DNA of 34,087 nt from an uncultured Verrucomicrobia subdivision 3 bacterium (lineage in GTDB: Bacteria; Verrucomicrobiota; Verrucomicrobiae; Limisphaerales; UBA11358). Below the pieces are notes generated by a model. The model was not told the DNA's origin. It made no database searches and saw only the letters and a program-made list of their open reading frames with translations. Made by a program: the position numbers and the translations under genes. This document shows, one piece after another, positions 20,102-29,210 of this stretch (position 1 is its first letter; each line of letters starts with the position of its first letter). The stretch spans positions 1 to 34,087 of the forward strand of contig CAINDH010000015.1 in NCBI GenBank assembly GCA_903847285.1, read 5' to 3'.

Positions 20102-23055
20102 GGCACACTCGGACGCGTAGATCCGGCCTGAGTCGTGACAGTGGCTGTGCCCGGCTTCAAACCCTCCGCGCTTGCAGTGAGTTTGATTTCACCCGCGCTG
20201 CGCGTGGACTGCACAATGATTTGCGCGAGCCCGTTGAACAGGCTGCGTGACCAAGGCGATTCCACCGGGTTGCCAACAATTTCCACGTTCACATCGGGGT
20301 TCAAGCCGCCCTCACCGGCGGCGTTTTTTACGCCCACGGCGATGACGTTGTCGCCCGCGTGCAACTGCTTTTCGATCTCAAATAAAGGCTGCGCCTGCCA
20401 GTCAAGCGATTCGCCTACGCGCTGGTTGTTGACGAAATACCAGCCCTGATCGTCGCAGGCGGTGAAGCGGATTTGGATGCCGGGATTTTTTAGGTCGTCC
20501 TCGGTTAGCGTGACATGTGCGCGGTAAATCGCCGTCTCGCCGTCTTTCAACGGCATCTCGCCCGTGTCGCCGTCGGTTTTTGGCTTGATGGTGTTCCAAG
20601 TTGAATCATCAAAATCGTTTGCGTATTCCGGTGCCAGCGTGCCGCGCTTGGCAGGCAACTCCGCGAGTTTCCAGCGCCAGCTGTTGACCGCGATGCTGCG
20701 CACCGGCGAGTTCGGGATGAACGTGTCCGGCTCGTGTGAGCTCGGATCACCGTTGCCCACGCCAATAATTTTCCCCGCGCCCGCGATGCTGAAATTGATT
20801 TTACTCTGCGTCACCGGCACGGCGCGACCTTGCGCATCCGTGGCGGAAACGGTGAACACGCTCACGTCCTCACCATCGGCGTTGATGGCTTTGCGGTTTG
20901 GCGTGAGTTGAATGGCCACCGCGTCGCCGGTCGTCTCAACTTTCGTTTCGGCGATCACTTTGCCGCTAGCATCAAAGCCTTTAGCGCTCAACGTTCCCGG
21001 CGCGTATTTCACCGACCAGGTGATTTTTGAAAACCGCTTCATGTCCTGTTTGCCCAGCGATGCACCGTTCAGGAAAAGCTCCACTGACTTGCAATTGCTG
21101 AAGGCGTCCACGCGGATTTCTTTGCCTTCCTTGCCCGCCCAGTTCCAATGCGGAAGCAGGTGCAGCACCGTGTTCGTCGTCCACCACGCTTCGTAATACC
21201 AAGCGAGGTCTTTGCGGAAACCACACGTATCGAGGATACCGAAGTGCGAGTTCACGCACGGCCACGCGTAAGGGGTCGGCTCGCCGCGATAATCAAAGCC
21301 CGTCCACACAAAGCCGCCACTCAACCACGGGCGCGCGCCAAAGACCGTCATCCATTCCTCGGCGGTGTTGGCCCAGCTCGGCGCGTTCACGTCGTAGGCA
21401 CTGACGTAGCCGCGTGGCTTGTCGTTCTCGTAAATACCGCGCGTGCTCACGGTGCTGGCTTGCTCCGTGCCGACCTGCGGTTGGTCAGGATGCTTGGCGC
21501 GATAGCTGTCAATGTTCTTACCGTATTGATTGGTATTTTTGCCGACTTGATAATTCCAACCGCGCACCTCGATGACGCCGTTGATGCCATCAAACGTGTC
21601 ACCCTGCGGAGCGGCGTAAGTCACGGGGCGAGTCGGGTCGAGCCGCTTCACAAAATCCTGCATCGTGCGCGCGACGTTGCCGCCTTGCGGCGTGGCCTGC
21701 ACGGAGAATTCCTCGTTCGCCACGCTCCAGATGCCGACGCACGCGTGGTTGCGATCGCGGAGAATCTGGTCTTTCCATTTGCGGAGATTTTCCTCGTCGC
21801 TGCCAAGCAGACGGCTTTCGTCCATGACAATCATGCCTAGACGGTCGCACGCTTCGAGCAATTCCGTCGTGGGCGGATTGTGGGAGGTGCGGAGCGCGTT
21901 GTCGCCGAACTCCTTCAGCTTGGCGATGCGGAAATACTGGAGCGCATCCGGCAAAGCCGCGCCGACGCCGGCGTGGTCTTGGTGATTGCAAGTGCCTTTG
22001 AGTTCGTAAGGCTGGCCGTTCAGGAGAAAACCTTTGTCCTTGTCGAAGGCGAAACTGCGGATACCAAATTCAGTTTCAACTTGATCAACGATTTTGCCCT
22101 CCATCTCGACGGTTGTGATGAGCCTGTAAAGTTTTGGAGATTCCGGCGTCCATAGCTCCGAATGGCGAATGTCGAGAACCGAGAAAATTCCAGGCTCTGC
22201 GCCCCACAAATGAACAAGGCCAGTTCCTTCTTTGCTTTGAAGCAGATTCGTTTCACCACTCGGGGTGACAATCTGGTATTTGATATGTGCATCCAATTCG
22301 GCGGGAGCTTTTCCACGAACAAACACCCGAGGTTTTAGTGCATTGGTCGCTTTGTTGAGCAATTTAACTGCAACTGCAATCCTCGCCGGGTCTTCTTGCA
22401 CGGATTTTATGCAACTCACAAACAACCCATCTGGCGCGATGGCCACCGGCGCGGTTTTATCCAGCCAGACGTGGCGGTAGATGCCCGCGCCCTCGTAAAA
22501 CCAGCCCTCAAATTTCGTCGCGTCCACACGCACGGAAATCACGTTCTTGCCGCCGAAATGCGCCACGTCCGTGATGTCCTCGCGGAACGGGTAGTAGCCG
22601 CCCTCGTGACGTTTCACGAGCCAACCATTGACCCAGACCGTCGCGTCGCGGAACACGCCGTCGAACGTCAGCCAAATACGCTTGCCGGAATCTTCCGCCG
22701 GCAATTCAAACGTGCGGCGATACCAGCCGATGCTGTTCTTCAGGTAGCCCGGCCCGACGGGTTTGAAGCCGTGGCTCGTGTCAGAATTTTTGTCGAACGG
22801 CAGTTCAATTGCCCAATCGTGCGGCAAGTCAAGCGAACGCCAGGAGTTGTCGCCGAATTTTTCCGACGCGGGGCCGGTGCTTGCGCCCGCCTTGTCGAGA
22901 CGCAGTGCGCTGGGCCAGTCGTCGCCGAGATGAAATTTCCAGTTCGCGTCGAGCGAAAGATGTTCGCGGGGTGAATCAGCGGCGAAAGAATTTAGAGTAA
23001 ATGCCGCAACTGCAAGCGCGAGCAGCCGGATAAGAGCCGGGGGGTGAAATTTCAT
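20098..23055 (-). CDS. Secreted GH2 family glycosidase (beta-galactosidase-like) with an inserted beta-sandwich domain
   Basis: 985 residues with a signal peptide (1-25). Order: jelly-roll sugar-binding domain (about 30-200, DLPHDWAIE and WYRRTFELP), Ig-like domain, TIM barrel (about 340-620), then C-terminal Ig-like domains. The acid/base is E448 in WSVANEE and the nucleophile E531 in VGTEQ. HGxxxPVGPGYLKNSIGWYRR is typical of the beta-galactosidase group that lacks the LacZ small chain. Unusually, the stretch from GVGNGDPSSHEPD to WSRSLFNGLAQ, normally almost continuous in the family, is split by about 145 residues (785-930; 20265-20703) resembling another GH2-type jelly-roll (GWYFVNNQRVG). 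First gene of a minus-strand operon with the HupE-like and VOC genes. Substrate is uncertain; galactosidase, glucuronidase and mannosidase activities all occur in GH2. Confidence 0.9.
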   Translation of the reverse strand: MKFHPPALIRLLALAVAAFTLNSFAADSPREHLSLDANWKFHLGDDWPSALRLDKAGASTGPASEKFGDNSWRSLDLPHDWAIELPFDKNSDTSHGFKPVGPGYLKNSIGWYRRTFELPAEDSGKRIWLTFDGVFRDATVWVNGWLVKRHEGGYYPFREDITDVAHFGGKNVISVRVDATKFEGWFYEGAGIYRHVWLDKTAPVAIAPDGLFVSCIKSVQEDPARIAVAVKLLNKATNALKPRVFVRGKAPAELDAHIKYQIVTPSGETNLLQSKEGTGLVHLWGAEPGIFSVLDIRHSELWTPESPKLYRLITTVEMEGKIVDQVETEFGIRSFAFDKDKGFLLNGQPYELKGTCNHQDHAGVGAALPDALQYFRIAKLKEFGDNALRTSHNPPTTELLEACDRLGMIVMDESRLLGSDEENLRKWKDQILRDRNHACVGIWSVANEEFSVQATPQGGNVARTMQDFVKRLDPTRPVTYAAPQGDTFDGINGVIEVRGWNYQVGKNTNQYGKNIDSYRAKHPDQPQVGTEQASTVSTRGIYENDKPRGYVSAYDVNAPSWANTAEEWMTVFGARPWLSGGFVWTGFDYRGEPTPYAWPCVNSHFGILDTCGFRKDLAWYYEAWWTTNTVLHLLPHWNWAGKEGKEIRVDAFSNCKSVELFLNGASLGKQDMKRFSKITWSVKYAPGTLSAKGFDASGKVIAETKVETTGDAVAIQLTPNRKAINADGEDVSVFTVSATDAQGRAVPVTQSKINFSIAGAGKIIGVGNGDPSSHEPDTFIPNSPVRSIAVNSWRWKLAELPAKRGTLAPEYANDFDDSTWNTIKPKTDGDTGEMPLKDGETAIYRAHVTLTEDDLKNPGIQIRFTACDDQGWYFVNNQRVGESLDWQAQPLFEIEKQLHAGDNVIAVGVKNAAGEGGLNPDVNVEIVGNPVESPWSRSLFNGLAQIIVQSTRSAGEIKLTASAEGLKPGTATVTTQAGSTRPSVP

Positions 23056-23121
23056 CCGGCAAATTTGAGCAACTTTGCCCGAGGAGGCAAATCCATTTCA
23101 TAACTCTTTTGGGTGATGCTA

Positions 23122-23141
23122 TGTCATTCGTTCTGATGACA
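23122..23141. promoter_or_regulatory. Inverted repeat in a divergent promoter region
   Basis: TGTCAT (23122-23127) and ATGACA (23136-23141) are perfect reverse complements eight bases apart, in the 158-base gap between the divergent GH2 and gamma-carbonic-anhydrase genes. A second short dyad, CCACG..CGTGG, lies at 23166-23182. Either could be an operator; no regulator is known. Confidence 0.25.
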
Positions 23142-23213
23142 CGCGGGACGGTGGTTTTTGGTGCGCCACGCATATTTCGTGGTCTGAAAAATTCTTTCTG
23201 CTAGTTTTGCCGC

Positions 23214-23783
23214 ATGGCTGAACTTGATCCACAGCTCGATACATTTCTCCGCCGCCAGCCGAAGCTCGGCAAAAATGTTTTCATCGCCAAGACCGCCGCC
23301 GTCATCGGTGACGTAACGCTCGGCGCTCATAGCAGCGTCTGGTATGGCGCGGTGTTGCGCGGCGACATCAATCGCATCGTCGTCGGCCATCATACAAACA
23401 TTCAGGACAACGCCGTGTTGCATCTTGCCGATAAGTTCGCGTGTGAGCTTGGTAACTGGGTCACCGTCGGTCACAGCGCGGTCGTTCATGCGTGCAAGAT
23501 GGGCGACGAAGTGCTCGTCGGCATGGGCGCGGTGATTCTCGATGGAGCGGTCATCGGCAAACAATCCATCATCGGCGCGAAAGCGCTCGTGACCGGTGGC
23601 ACGAAAATTCCACCTGGCTCGCTCGTGCTGGGTGCACCCGCAAAAGTCGTCCGCAAACTTACGAAGGCCGAACGCGCCGGCTTGAAATGGTGGGCGCAAA
23701 AGTATGTGGACAACGGCGCGTATTGCCTGAAGCACAATATCGGCGTTGGTGCGCCGATTCAAAGTGGTGGAACAGACTGCTAG
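23214..23783 (+). CDS. Gamma-carbonic-anhydrase-like hexapeptide repeat protein
   Basis: 189 residues forming a left-handed beta-helix: the regular [LIV]-G-x-x-x-x hexapeptides run from about residue 20 to 150 (IGDVTLGAHSSVWYGAVLRG onward). The three zinc-binding His of gamma-class carbonic anhydrases are in place at H70 (NAVLH), H87 (VGH) and H92 (VVH), with RGD and TNIQD near the start as in the YrdA/PaaY subgroup. Members are cytosolic trimers; many show weak or no anhydrase activity, so function is given at family level. A single gene, not in an obvious operon: the next gene is 140 bases away, past a hairpin. Confidence 0.88.
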   Translation: MAELDPQLDTFLRRQPKLGKNVFIAKTAAVIGDVTLGAHSSVWYGAVLRGDINRIVVGHHTNIQDNAVLHLADKFACELGNWVTVGHSAVVHACKMGDEVLVGMGAVILDGAVIGKQSIIGAKALVTGGTKIPPGSLVLGAPAKVVRKLTKAERAGLKWWAQKYVDNGAYCLKHNIGVGAPIQSGGTDC

Positions 23784-23812
23784 TCAGACTAGCTTGTAGG
23801 GAAATCTTCCAG

Positions 23813-23854
23813 CCACAAAAGGCATGCATAAAAATGTATGCTCTGCGTTTGTGG
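23813..23854. other. Two-part hairpin between the anhydrase-like and dehydrogenase genes
   Basis: CCACAAA (23813-23819) pairs with TTTGTGG (23848-23854), enclosing GCATGCAT (23822-23829) that pairs 7 of 8 with ATGTATGC (23834-23841) around an AAAA loop. There is no downstream T tract, so it is not a standard terminator; it may stabilise the upstream transcript end or serve as a binding site for control of the dehydrogenase gene 70 bases on. Confidence 0.4.
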
Positions 23855-23923
23855 TGACTCTCTGAATCAACTCGCTTTCGTTTTCCAGATTGCCTGTCCG
23901 TCAATTCTCGCCAAACTTGCGCA

Positions 23924-25516
23924 ATGAATGTCGTGTTGACTGGTCGGCAATTGATTGCTGGCCAATGGATATCCAGCAGCTCCGAATCACTTAACGCCGT
24001 GAATCCCGCCAGTGGCGAAACGCTCACGCCCGCTTTCGCCCACGCTACCAGCGCGGAAGTGGATGCCGTTATGCAAGCCGCTAAATGCGCGTTTACCGTC
24101 ACGCGCAGTTTAAGCGTGGAGCAACGCATCCAATTGCTCGAAGCTATCTCCGCTCAAATCATGGCGCTCGGCGATGAGTTGCTGCAACGTGCCCATGCCG
24201 AAACAGGGTTGCCCCTCGCGCGTCTCACCGGCGAACGCGCCCGCACTTGCGGCCAACTGAAACATTTCGCAGAAGTTTTGCGCGAAGGCTCTTGGACTAA
24301 CGCGGTCATTGATACTGCCGAGCCGCAACGGCAACCGTTGCCCAAGCCGGATCTGCGACGAGTGAATCGCCCGATTGGCCCCGTGGTGGTTTTTGGCGCA
24401 AGCAATTTTCCGTTCGCTTACGGTGCCTGCGGCGGCGACACCGCGTCTGCTCTGGCCGCGGGTAATCCTGTCGTCGTGAAAGCGCATGAACGGCATCCCG
24501 GCGTGAATGAACTTTTTGGCCACGCTGTTTTGGCCGCGTTGAAAGAATGCGGTTTGCCCGCCGAAATTTTTGGACTGATGCAAGGCTCTGGAGCCACGGT
24601 CGGCCAAGCGCTCGCCAAACATCCAGCAACACAGGCCATCGGCTTCACCGGCTCGAAACGTGCCGGGCGTGCGCTGTTCGACTTAGCCGCGGCCCGCCCG
24701 GTGCCGATTCCGGTGTTTGCCGAAATGGGGAGCGTCAATCCGCTCGTCATTTTGCCGGGTGCGCTCGCCGAACGTGGCGAAGCCATCGCTGCGGGTCTCG
24801 CGCAATCCATCACGCTGGGCGTCGGCCAATTCTGCACCAAACCGGGATTGATTTTCATTGTGAGCGGTTTGGCCACGGATAGCTTTCTCGCCCAACTCGC
24901 AAAAAATATGTCCGCCATACCGGCTGCCACCATGTTGACCAGCGACATGCAAAAACATTTTTGCGCCACCATGAATGCGTTCCAAAAGATGAGCGGTGTG
25001 AAAACGTTGCTCGCCGCCGCGCCCGCCGGATTCGCAGGAATGTCACCGCTTTTGCTCGCAGTGGATTCCGCGGCGTGGCAAGCGCACAGCGTATTGCATG
25101 AAGAAGCCTTCGGCCCTGGCGCGCTGATTGTGCTCTGCCGTGATCTGGTGGATTTGCAAGCGGCGATAACGTGCGCCAGCGGCAATCTCACCGCCACCTT
25201 GCACGCGGGCAATACGGATGCTGCAACCGATGTGCAAGCTGTGACGGAAGAGCTGACGCAGCACGCCGGGCGCGTGATTTTCAACGGCTTTCCCACTGGT
25301 GTGGAAGTTTGCGCGGCGATGATTCATGGTGGACCTTACCCGGCTACGACCGCGCCCGCAACTTCGTCCGTCGGTGCGCTAGCCATTCAACGATTCGTGC
25401 GTCCGGTGAGTTTTCAAAACGCTCCCGATGCGTGGCTACCGCTGGAGTTGCAAAGCGCTAATCCGCGCAGAATCTGGCGCGTAGTGAATGGGCAGCGAAC
25501 GCAGGCTGCGATTTAA
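23924..25516 (+). CDS. 2-oxoglutarate semialdehyde dehydrogenase (aldehyde dehydrogenase family)
   Basis: Oxidises 2-oxoglutarate semialdehyde to 2-oxoglutarate with NAD(P)+, the last step of hydroxyproline and of some pentose/acid-sugar pathways. 530 residues. Catalytic C304 is in GQFCTKPG, general base E267 in FAEMGSVNP, and the oxyanion Asn N161 in FGASNFPFAYG; GGDTASALAAGNPVVVKAHE fits this subfamily, which differs from ordinary ALDHs in these blocks. The assignment is reinforced by the convergent hydroxyproline genes, whose deaminase product is exactly this semialdehyde. The stop codons of this gene and the oxidase gene overlap (shared TTTAA). It is transcribed alone on the plus strand, so its control is separate from the minus-strand operon. 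Confidence 0.88.
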   Translation: MNVVLTGRQLIAGQWISSSSESLNAVNPASGETLTPAFAHATSAEVDAVMQAAKCAFTVTRSLSVEQRIQLLEAISAQIMALGDELLQRAHAETGLPLARLTGERARTCGQLKHFAEVLREGSWTNAVIDTAEPQRQPLPKPDLRRVNRPIGPVVVFGASNFPFAYGACGGDTASALAAGNPVVVKAHERHPGVNELFGHAVLAALKECGLPAEIFGLMQGSGATVGQALAKHPATQAIGFTGSKRAGRALFDLAAARPVPIPVFAEMGSVNPLVILPGALAERGEAIAAGLAQSITLGVGQFCTKPGLIFIVSGLATDSFLAQLAKNMSAIPAATMLTSDMQKHFCATMNAFQKMSGVKTLLAAAPAGFAGMSPLLLAVDSAAWQAHSVLHEEAFGPGALIVLCRDLVDLQAAITCASGNLTATLHAGNTDAATDVQAVTEELTQHAGRVIFNGFPTGVEVCAAMIHGGPYPATTAPATSSVGALAIQRFVRPVSFQNAPDAWLPLELQSANPRRIWRVVNGQRTQAAI

Positions 25517-26766
25517 GCGTAACGATCCGGCGAGAGTAGGCTCAAGTCGAACGCCGGTTTCTCACCGCTGACAAGTTCGCTGACGATCTGGCCGGTGATG
25601 GGTGACAAACTCATGCCCATCATCGCGTGCCCGGTGGCGAGAATGAGATTGGAAAATTTCGCCGTGCGTCCGAGATAGGGCATTCCATCCGGTGAGCAGG
25701 GACGCAATCCGCGCCACGGATGGATGTTTGCAAAATCCGCTGGCAAAAATTTAGGGAAATATTTCGCCACCGATTTGATAATGCCTTGCACGCGCACTGG
25801 ATTGATGTCTTCGTTCAGCCCGGCCATTTCCATAGTGCCGCCAAAGCGGAGCGTAGAACCGATGGGTGTTACTGCCATGCGCGCTTCGGTGAAGATGGAG
25901 CAAAGCTGTGGCAATTCACGCGGTTGTGTCAGCGTGAGGCTGTAGCCCTTGCCGGCTTGGATCGGAATCTTCAAACCAAGTTCACCCGCCAGTAATGGCG
26001 ACCACGAGCCGCCACACAAAATGATTTCGTCCGTGTTAAACTCGCCGTGAAAGGTCTGCACCATGGAGATTTTTGAGCCTTCGGTTTTCAGCCCGGTGAC
26101 TTCCGTGTTCCATTTGAAAACTACGCCCAACTTTTCCACCTCGGTTTGCAGCGCAGTCATGTAACGCAACGGCGCGAAGTGTGCGTCTTTCGGAAAATAA
26201 ACCGCTCCAGCCACCTCCATCGTCACGCCGGGATCCAGCTTGGCGGTTTGTTTTACGTCGAGAACTTCGGCAGGAACACCCAGCGCGTTCGCCTGCGCGG
26301 CAAACTTCGCCTCGTCATCCAGCGCGTGCTGTGTTTTGCAGAGCATCAGCAAGCCGCGCGTGACTAAGCCGATTTCGTTTTGCGTCTGCGCCGCCATTTC
26401 CTCAAACAGCGCGCGGCTGGCAAAGCTTAAATCGCGCAGCAACGGCGCGCTGCGGAGGGCGTGTTCCGCATTCGCCGCGAGCCAAAATTTCAGCGCCCAG
26501 TCAAATAATTCACCGTCGAGACGTGGCTTGATGTAGAACGGTGATTCCGGATTCCACATCCATTTCAAACCGAGCTTAACCATGCCCGGTGCGGCGAGTG
26601 GCACGAAATGGCTGGGAACGATCATGCCCGCGTTGCCAAATGAGCAGCCGTCGCGCGCCGCGCCGTGGCGTTCGACGACCGTGACGCGATGACCGCGTCG
26701 TGCACACTGCAAGGCGCACGAAAGTCCGATGGCTCCCGCACCGATGATGAGAACCGTTTTGCTCAT
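25513..26766 (-). CDS. FAD-dependent D-amino acid oxidoreductase, probable D-hydroxyproline dehydrogenase
   Basis: 417 residues of the DadA/glycine oxidase family. The FAD-binding beta-alpha-beta motif is GAGAIGLSCA (from residue 9) with VVERHG after it; the conserved CSFGNAGMIVPSH and the C-terminal HPWRGLRPCSPDGMPYLG and ATGHAMMGMSLSPITG are typical of DadA-type enzymes. In this setting it should oxidise cis-4-hydroxy-D-proline to 1-pyrroline-4-hydroxy-2-carboxylate. The ATG at 26766 is chosen because it overlaps the epimerase stop (ATGA) and starts right at the FAD motif; an upstream in-frame extension to 26967 is only the epimerase gene read in another frame. It is the last gene of the minus-strand operon. 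Confidence 0.88.
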   Translation of the reverse strand: MSKTVLIIGAGAIGLSCALQCARRGHRVTVVERHGAARDGCSFGNAGMIVPSHFVPLAAPGMVKLGLKWMWNPESPFYIKPRLDGELFDWALKFWLAANAEHALRSAPLLRDLSFASRALFEEMAAQTQNEIGLVTRGLLMLCKTQHALDDEAKFAAQANALGVPAEVLDVKQTAKLDPGVTMEVAGAVYFPKDAHFAPLRYMTALQTEVEKLGVVFKWNTEVTGLKTEGSKISMVQTFHGEFNTDEIILCGGSWSPLLAGELGLKIPIQAGKGYSLTLTQPRELPQLCSIFTEARMAVTPIGSTLRFGGTMEMAGLNEDINPVRVQGIIKSVAKYFPKFLPADFANIHPWRGLRPCSPDGMPYLGRTAKFSNLILATGHAMMGMSLSPITGQIVSELVSGEKPAFDLSLLSPDRYA

Positions 26767-27689
26767 CGTATGCCCCAACAGAAAGGATCGTTTTCGTTCA
26801 GCAGTAGCGTCGCTTCGGCGTTGATGTGCGCAGTGCCGGTGATAGTCGGCACAATGTCGCCGCGCTCGCAATTCAGCCAGCGGAATTGGCCGGTGAACTT
26901 GCTGCCGAGAATGCTTTCCTGAACCCACGTTTCTCCTTCGTGCAGTTTTCCGTCTGCCGCGAGACACGCGAGCTTGGCACTCGTGCCCGTGCCGCAGGGC
27001 GAACGGTCATAAGCTTTGCCGGGGCACAAAACAAAATTCCGCGAGTCGCCGCCGTTTTGCGGCGGGCCGAACAATTCCACGTGGTCCACTTCGGGAAAAC
27101 CCTGCGTGTTCACGGCTTGCCGGATACGCCACGTCAAATCGGTGAGCGACTCAACGTTGGCAAACTTCAATTCGTGACCGTGTTCGCCCACCAGGAAAAA
27201 CCAATTGCCGCCCCATGCGACATCTCCGGAAATTTTGCCGATGCCGGGGACATCCACGATCGCGGCATTCACTTTGCGATAGCTCGGCACATTCGCCACG
27301 GAAACTTCGCCATTCATGTGCAGCGTAGCGGTGACGATGCCGACAGGTGTCTCGATTTTATGTTCGCCGGGCTTGATTTTGCCGAGATGTGCCAGCGTGA
27401 CAACGAGGCCGATTGTGCCGTGACCGCACATCGCGAGAACCCCAACGTTGTTAAAGAAGATCACGCCGCAGACACAAGCTTTGTCCGCCGGCTCGACGAG
27501 CAACGCGCCGACTAATACGTCCGAGCCGCGCGGCTCATTGACTACGGCGGAACGAAACTGGTCATGCTGTTCATGGAAAACTTTGAGCTGGTCAGCCACG
27601 GAGCCACCGCCCAAGTCCGGTCCGCCGGCGATGACGATCCGTGTCGGTTCGCCGCCGGTGTGGGAGTCTATGATCGAAATATTTTTCAT
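26763..27689 (-). CDS. Proline racemase family, probable 4-hydroxyproline 2-epimerase
   Basis: 308 residues. It inverts C2 of trans-4-hydroxy-L-proline to give cis-4-hydroxy-D-proline, cofactor-free, with two Cys bases. Both are present: C88 in MCGHGTIG and C232 in DRSPCGTGTSA, which excludes the Cys/Thr dehydratase branch. IIDSHTGGEPTRIV at the N-terminus is standard. Proline racemase proper is a possible alternative, but the deaminase and oxidase neighbours favour hydroxyproline. The start ATG at 27689 opens with the family N-terminus; the much longer open frame up to 28223 overlaps the peptide transporter and has no homology-like text. The gap to the transporter stop is 14 bases, so operonic. 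Confidence 0.9.
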   Translation of the reverse strand: MKNISIIDSHTGGEPTRIVIAGGPDLGGGSVADQLKVFHEQHDQFRSAVVNEPRGSDVLVGALLVEPADKACVCGVIFFNNVGVLAMCGHGTIGLVVTLAHLGKIKPGEHKIETPVGIVTATLHMNGEVSVANVPSYRKVNAAIVDVPGIGKISGDVAWGGNWFFLVGEHGHELKFANVESLTDLTWRIRQAVNTQGFPEVDHVELFGPPQNGGDSRNFVLCPGKAYDRSPCGTGTSAKLACLAADGKLHEGETWVQESILGSKFTGQFRWLNCERGDIVPTITGTAHINAEATLLLNENDPFCWGIR

Positions 27690-27703
27690 TTCTGTTTGGC
27701 GGT

Positions 27704-29191
27704 TCAGCGTATGCCCGGCATTAGCCGTTTGATGAGCGGTGAAAACAGGAGCAGCAACAGCCCGCCACCGCTGGCGATTAGCGCGACGTGTAGGAATTGC
27801 GCGGGCATATTGGCAGCCTGATCGCCGCTCATGCCGCCCGCGAGTAAGCCGGCGAGCAGATTGCCGAGCGCACTGGCGAGAAACCAGATGCCCATGGTCT
27901 GACCACCCAACTTCGGCGGTGACAGTTTCGTGACAGCGCTCAAGCCGACGGGGCTTAAGAAAAGTTCGCCGAAAGTGTGCAGCAGGTAAGTCAGACACAA
28001 CCACAGCCCGCTGACCTTGCCGATGGAGAGCGCATTGCGCGCCGCAAAATACATGACGAAGAAACCGGCGGCGAGCAGCAGCAGTCCGGCGGCAAATTTT
28101 GTGGCGAGCGATGGCAAAATATTGCGCCGCGCCAGGCTGAGCCAGAGCATCGAAATCGGCACGGCCAGCACCAGAATAAGCAACGCGTTGAGGGATTGAA
28201 ACCAACTGGCGGGCATCTCCCAACCGAAGAACACGCGCCGGGTGTAAGTTTCGCCGAACAGATTCATGACCGAGCCGGCTTGTTCAAATCCCGACCAGAA
28301 CAAAGCCGAAGCGAAAAACAAAACCATCACGACGACGAGCCGTTTTTTCTCAAATCCTTCCAGCTTAGCTAGCAGAAACGCCCACGCGAACCACAACGCT
28401 GCGACGCTGACGATCACCTTGCCAGTGCGTTGCGCCAACACCACCGGATTTATGACGATGAAGCCACTGAAAGCCAACACCACGACTGTGAAGATGATTG
28501 CGAGCGCGATTACCACACACGCCCAATCGCGCTGGGGATTTTTGCTGGGAGCCACCGGATGCAAACCAGCCTCGCCGAGATGGCGGCGGGTTCGCACATA
28601 TTGAATGACGCCCAGCACCATGCCGACCCCGGCGGCGGCAAAGCCGTAGTGCCAGTTTAGCCGTTCGCCAAGAAAGCCGCAGACAATCGGCCCGATGAAC
28701 GCGCCGAGATTCACGCCCATGTAATACAACGTGAAGCCGGCATCTCGCCGCGCGCCGCCTTCAGGATATAGATGGCCGACGATAGCGCTCGCGTTCGGCT
28801 TGAGCAACGCCGTGCCGAGCACGATCAATAGCAGCCCGCCAAAAAAAGTTTTCTGCCCGGCAATCGCTAACGTGAAATGTCCTGCCGCGATGATGCATCC
28901 GCCCACCAACACCGCGCGTTGCGGGCCGATTAGCCGGTCTGCAACCCAGCCACCGGGCAACGCCACGAGATACACCGCACAGGTGTAAAGTCCGTAGATC
29001 GCTCCTGCTGTCGCTGTATCCATGCCAATACCACCGCGCACCGTTTCCGCAGTCATGTAGAGGATGAGCAGCGCGCGCATTCCGTAGTAACTCATGCGCT
29101 CCCACATCTCTGTGAAATATAGTGTGTAGATGCCGCGCGGATGGCGCTGGGCGGTAGTTACGGTTTCGGCGGGGGGATGCATGTTGGTCAT
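27704..29191 (-). CDS. POT/PTR2-family proton-dependent oligopeptide transporter
   Basis: 495 residues and about 12-14 membrane helices. It carries the proton-coupling motif E-x-x-E-R (E28, E31, R32 in FTEMWERMSYYGMRALL), the PTR2 signature (TLYYMGVNLGAFIGPI) and GTALLKPNASAIVG. POT proteins import di- and tripeptides. Placed inside the hydroxyproline operon, it is likely to bring in Pro/Hyp-containing peptides. The ATG at 29191 is preferred, with a weak GGAAG upstream; a TTG at 29209 in the same frame would add six residues. Fourteen bases separate its stop from the epimerase start. Confidence 0.88.
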   Translation of the reverse strand: MTNMHPPAETVTTAQRHPRGIYTLYFTEMWERMSYYGMRALLILYMTAETVRGGIGMDTATAGAIYGLYTCAVYLVALPGGWVADRLIGPQRAVLVGGCIIAAGHFTLAIAGQKTFFGGLLLIVLGTALLKPNASAIVGHLYPEGGARRDAGFTLYYMGVNLGAFIGPIVCGFLGERLNWHYGFAAAGVGMVLGVIQYVRTRRHLGEAGLHPVAPSKNPQRDWACVVIALAIIFTVVVLAFSGFIVINPVVLAQRTGKVIVSVAALWFAWAFLLAKLEGFEKKRLVVVMVLFFASALFWSGFEQAGSVMNLFGETYTRRVFFGWEMPASWFQSLNALLILVLAVPISMLWLSLARRNILPSLATKFAAGLLLLAAGFFVMYFAARNALSIGKVSGLWLCLTYLLHTFGELFLSPVGLSAVTKLSPPKLGGQTMGIWFLASALGNLLAGLLAGGMSGDQAANMPAQFLHVALIASGGGLLLLLFSPLIKRLMPGIR

Positions 29192-29210
29192 GGCAATGTC
29201 ATCTTCCAAT

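Noticed and set aside
25513..26967. Longer start for the D-amino acid oxidoreductase
   Set aside because: The extension is antisense-like text inside the epimerase gene; the FAD motif starts right after the ATG at 26766.
26763..28223. Epimerase as a 486-residue protein with a long N-terminal extension
   Set aside because: The extra 178 residues overlap the transporter gene in another frame and are Arg/Ala-rich with no motif; the family N-terminus begins at 27689.
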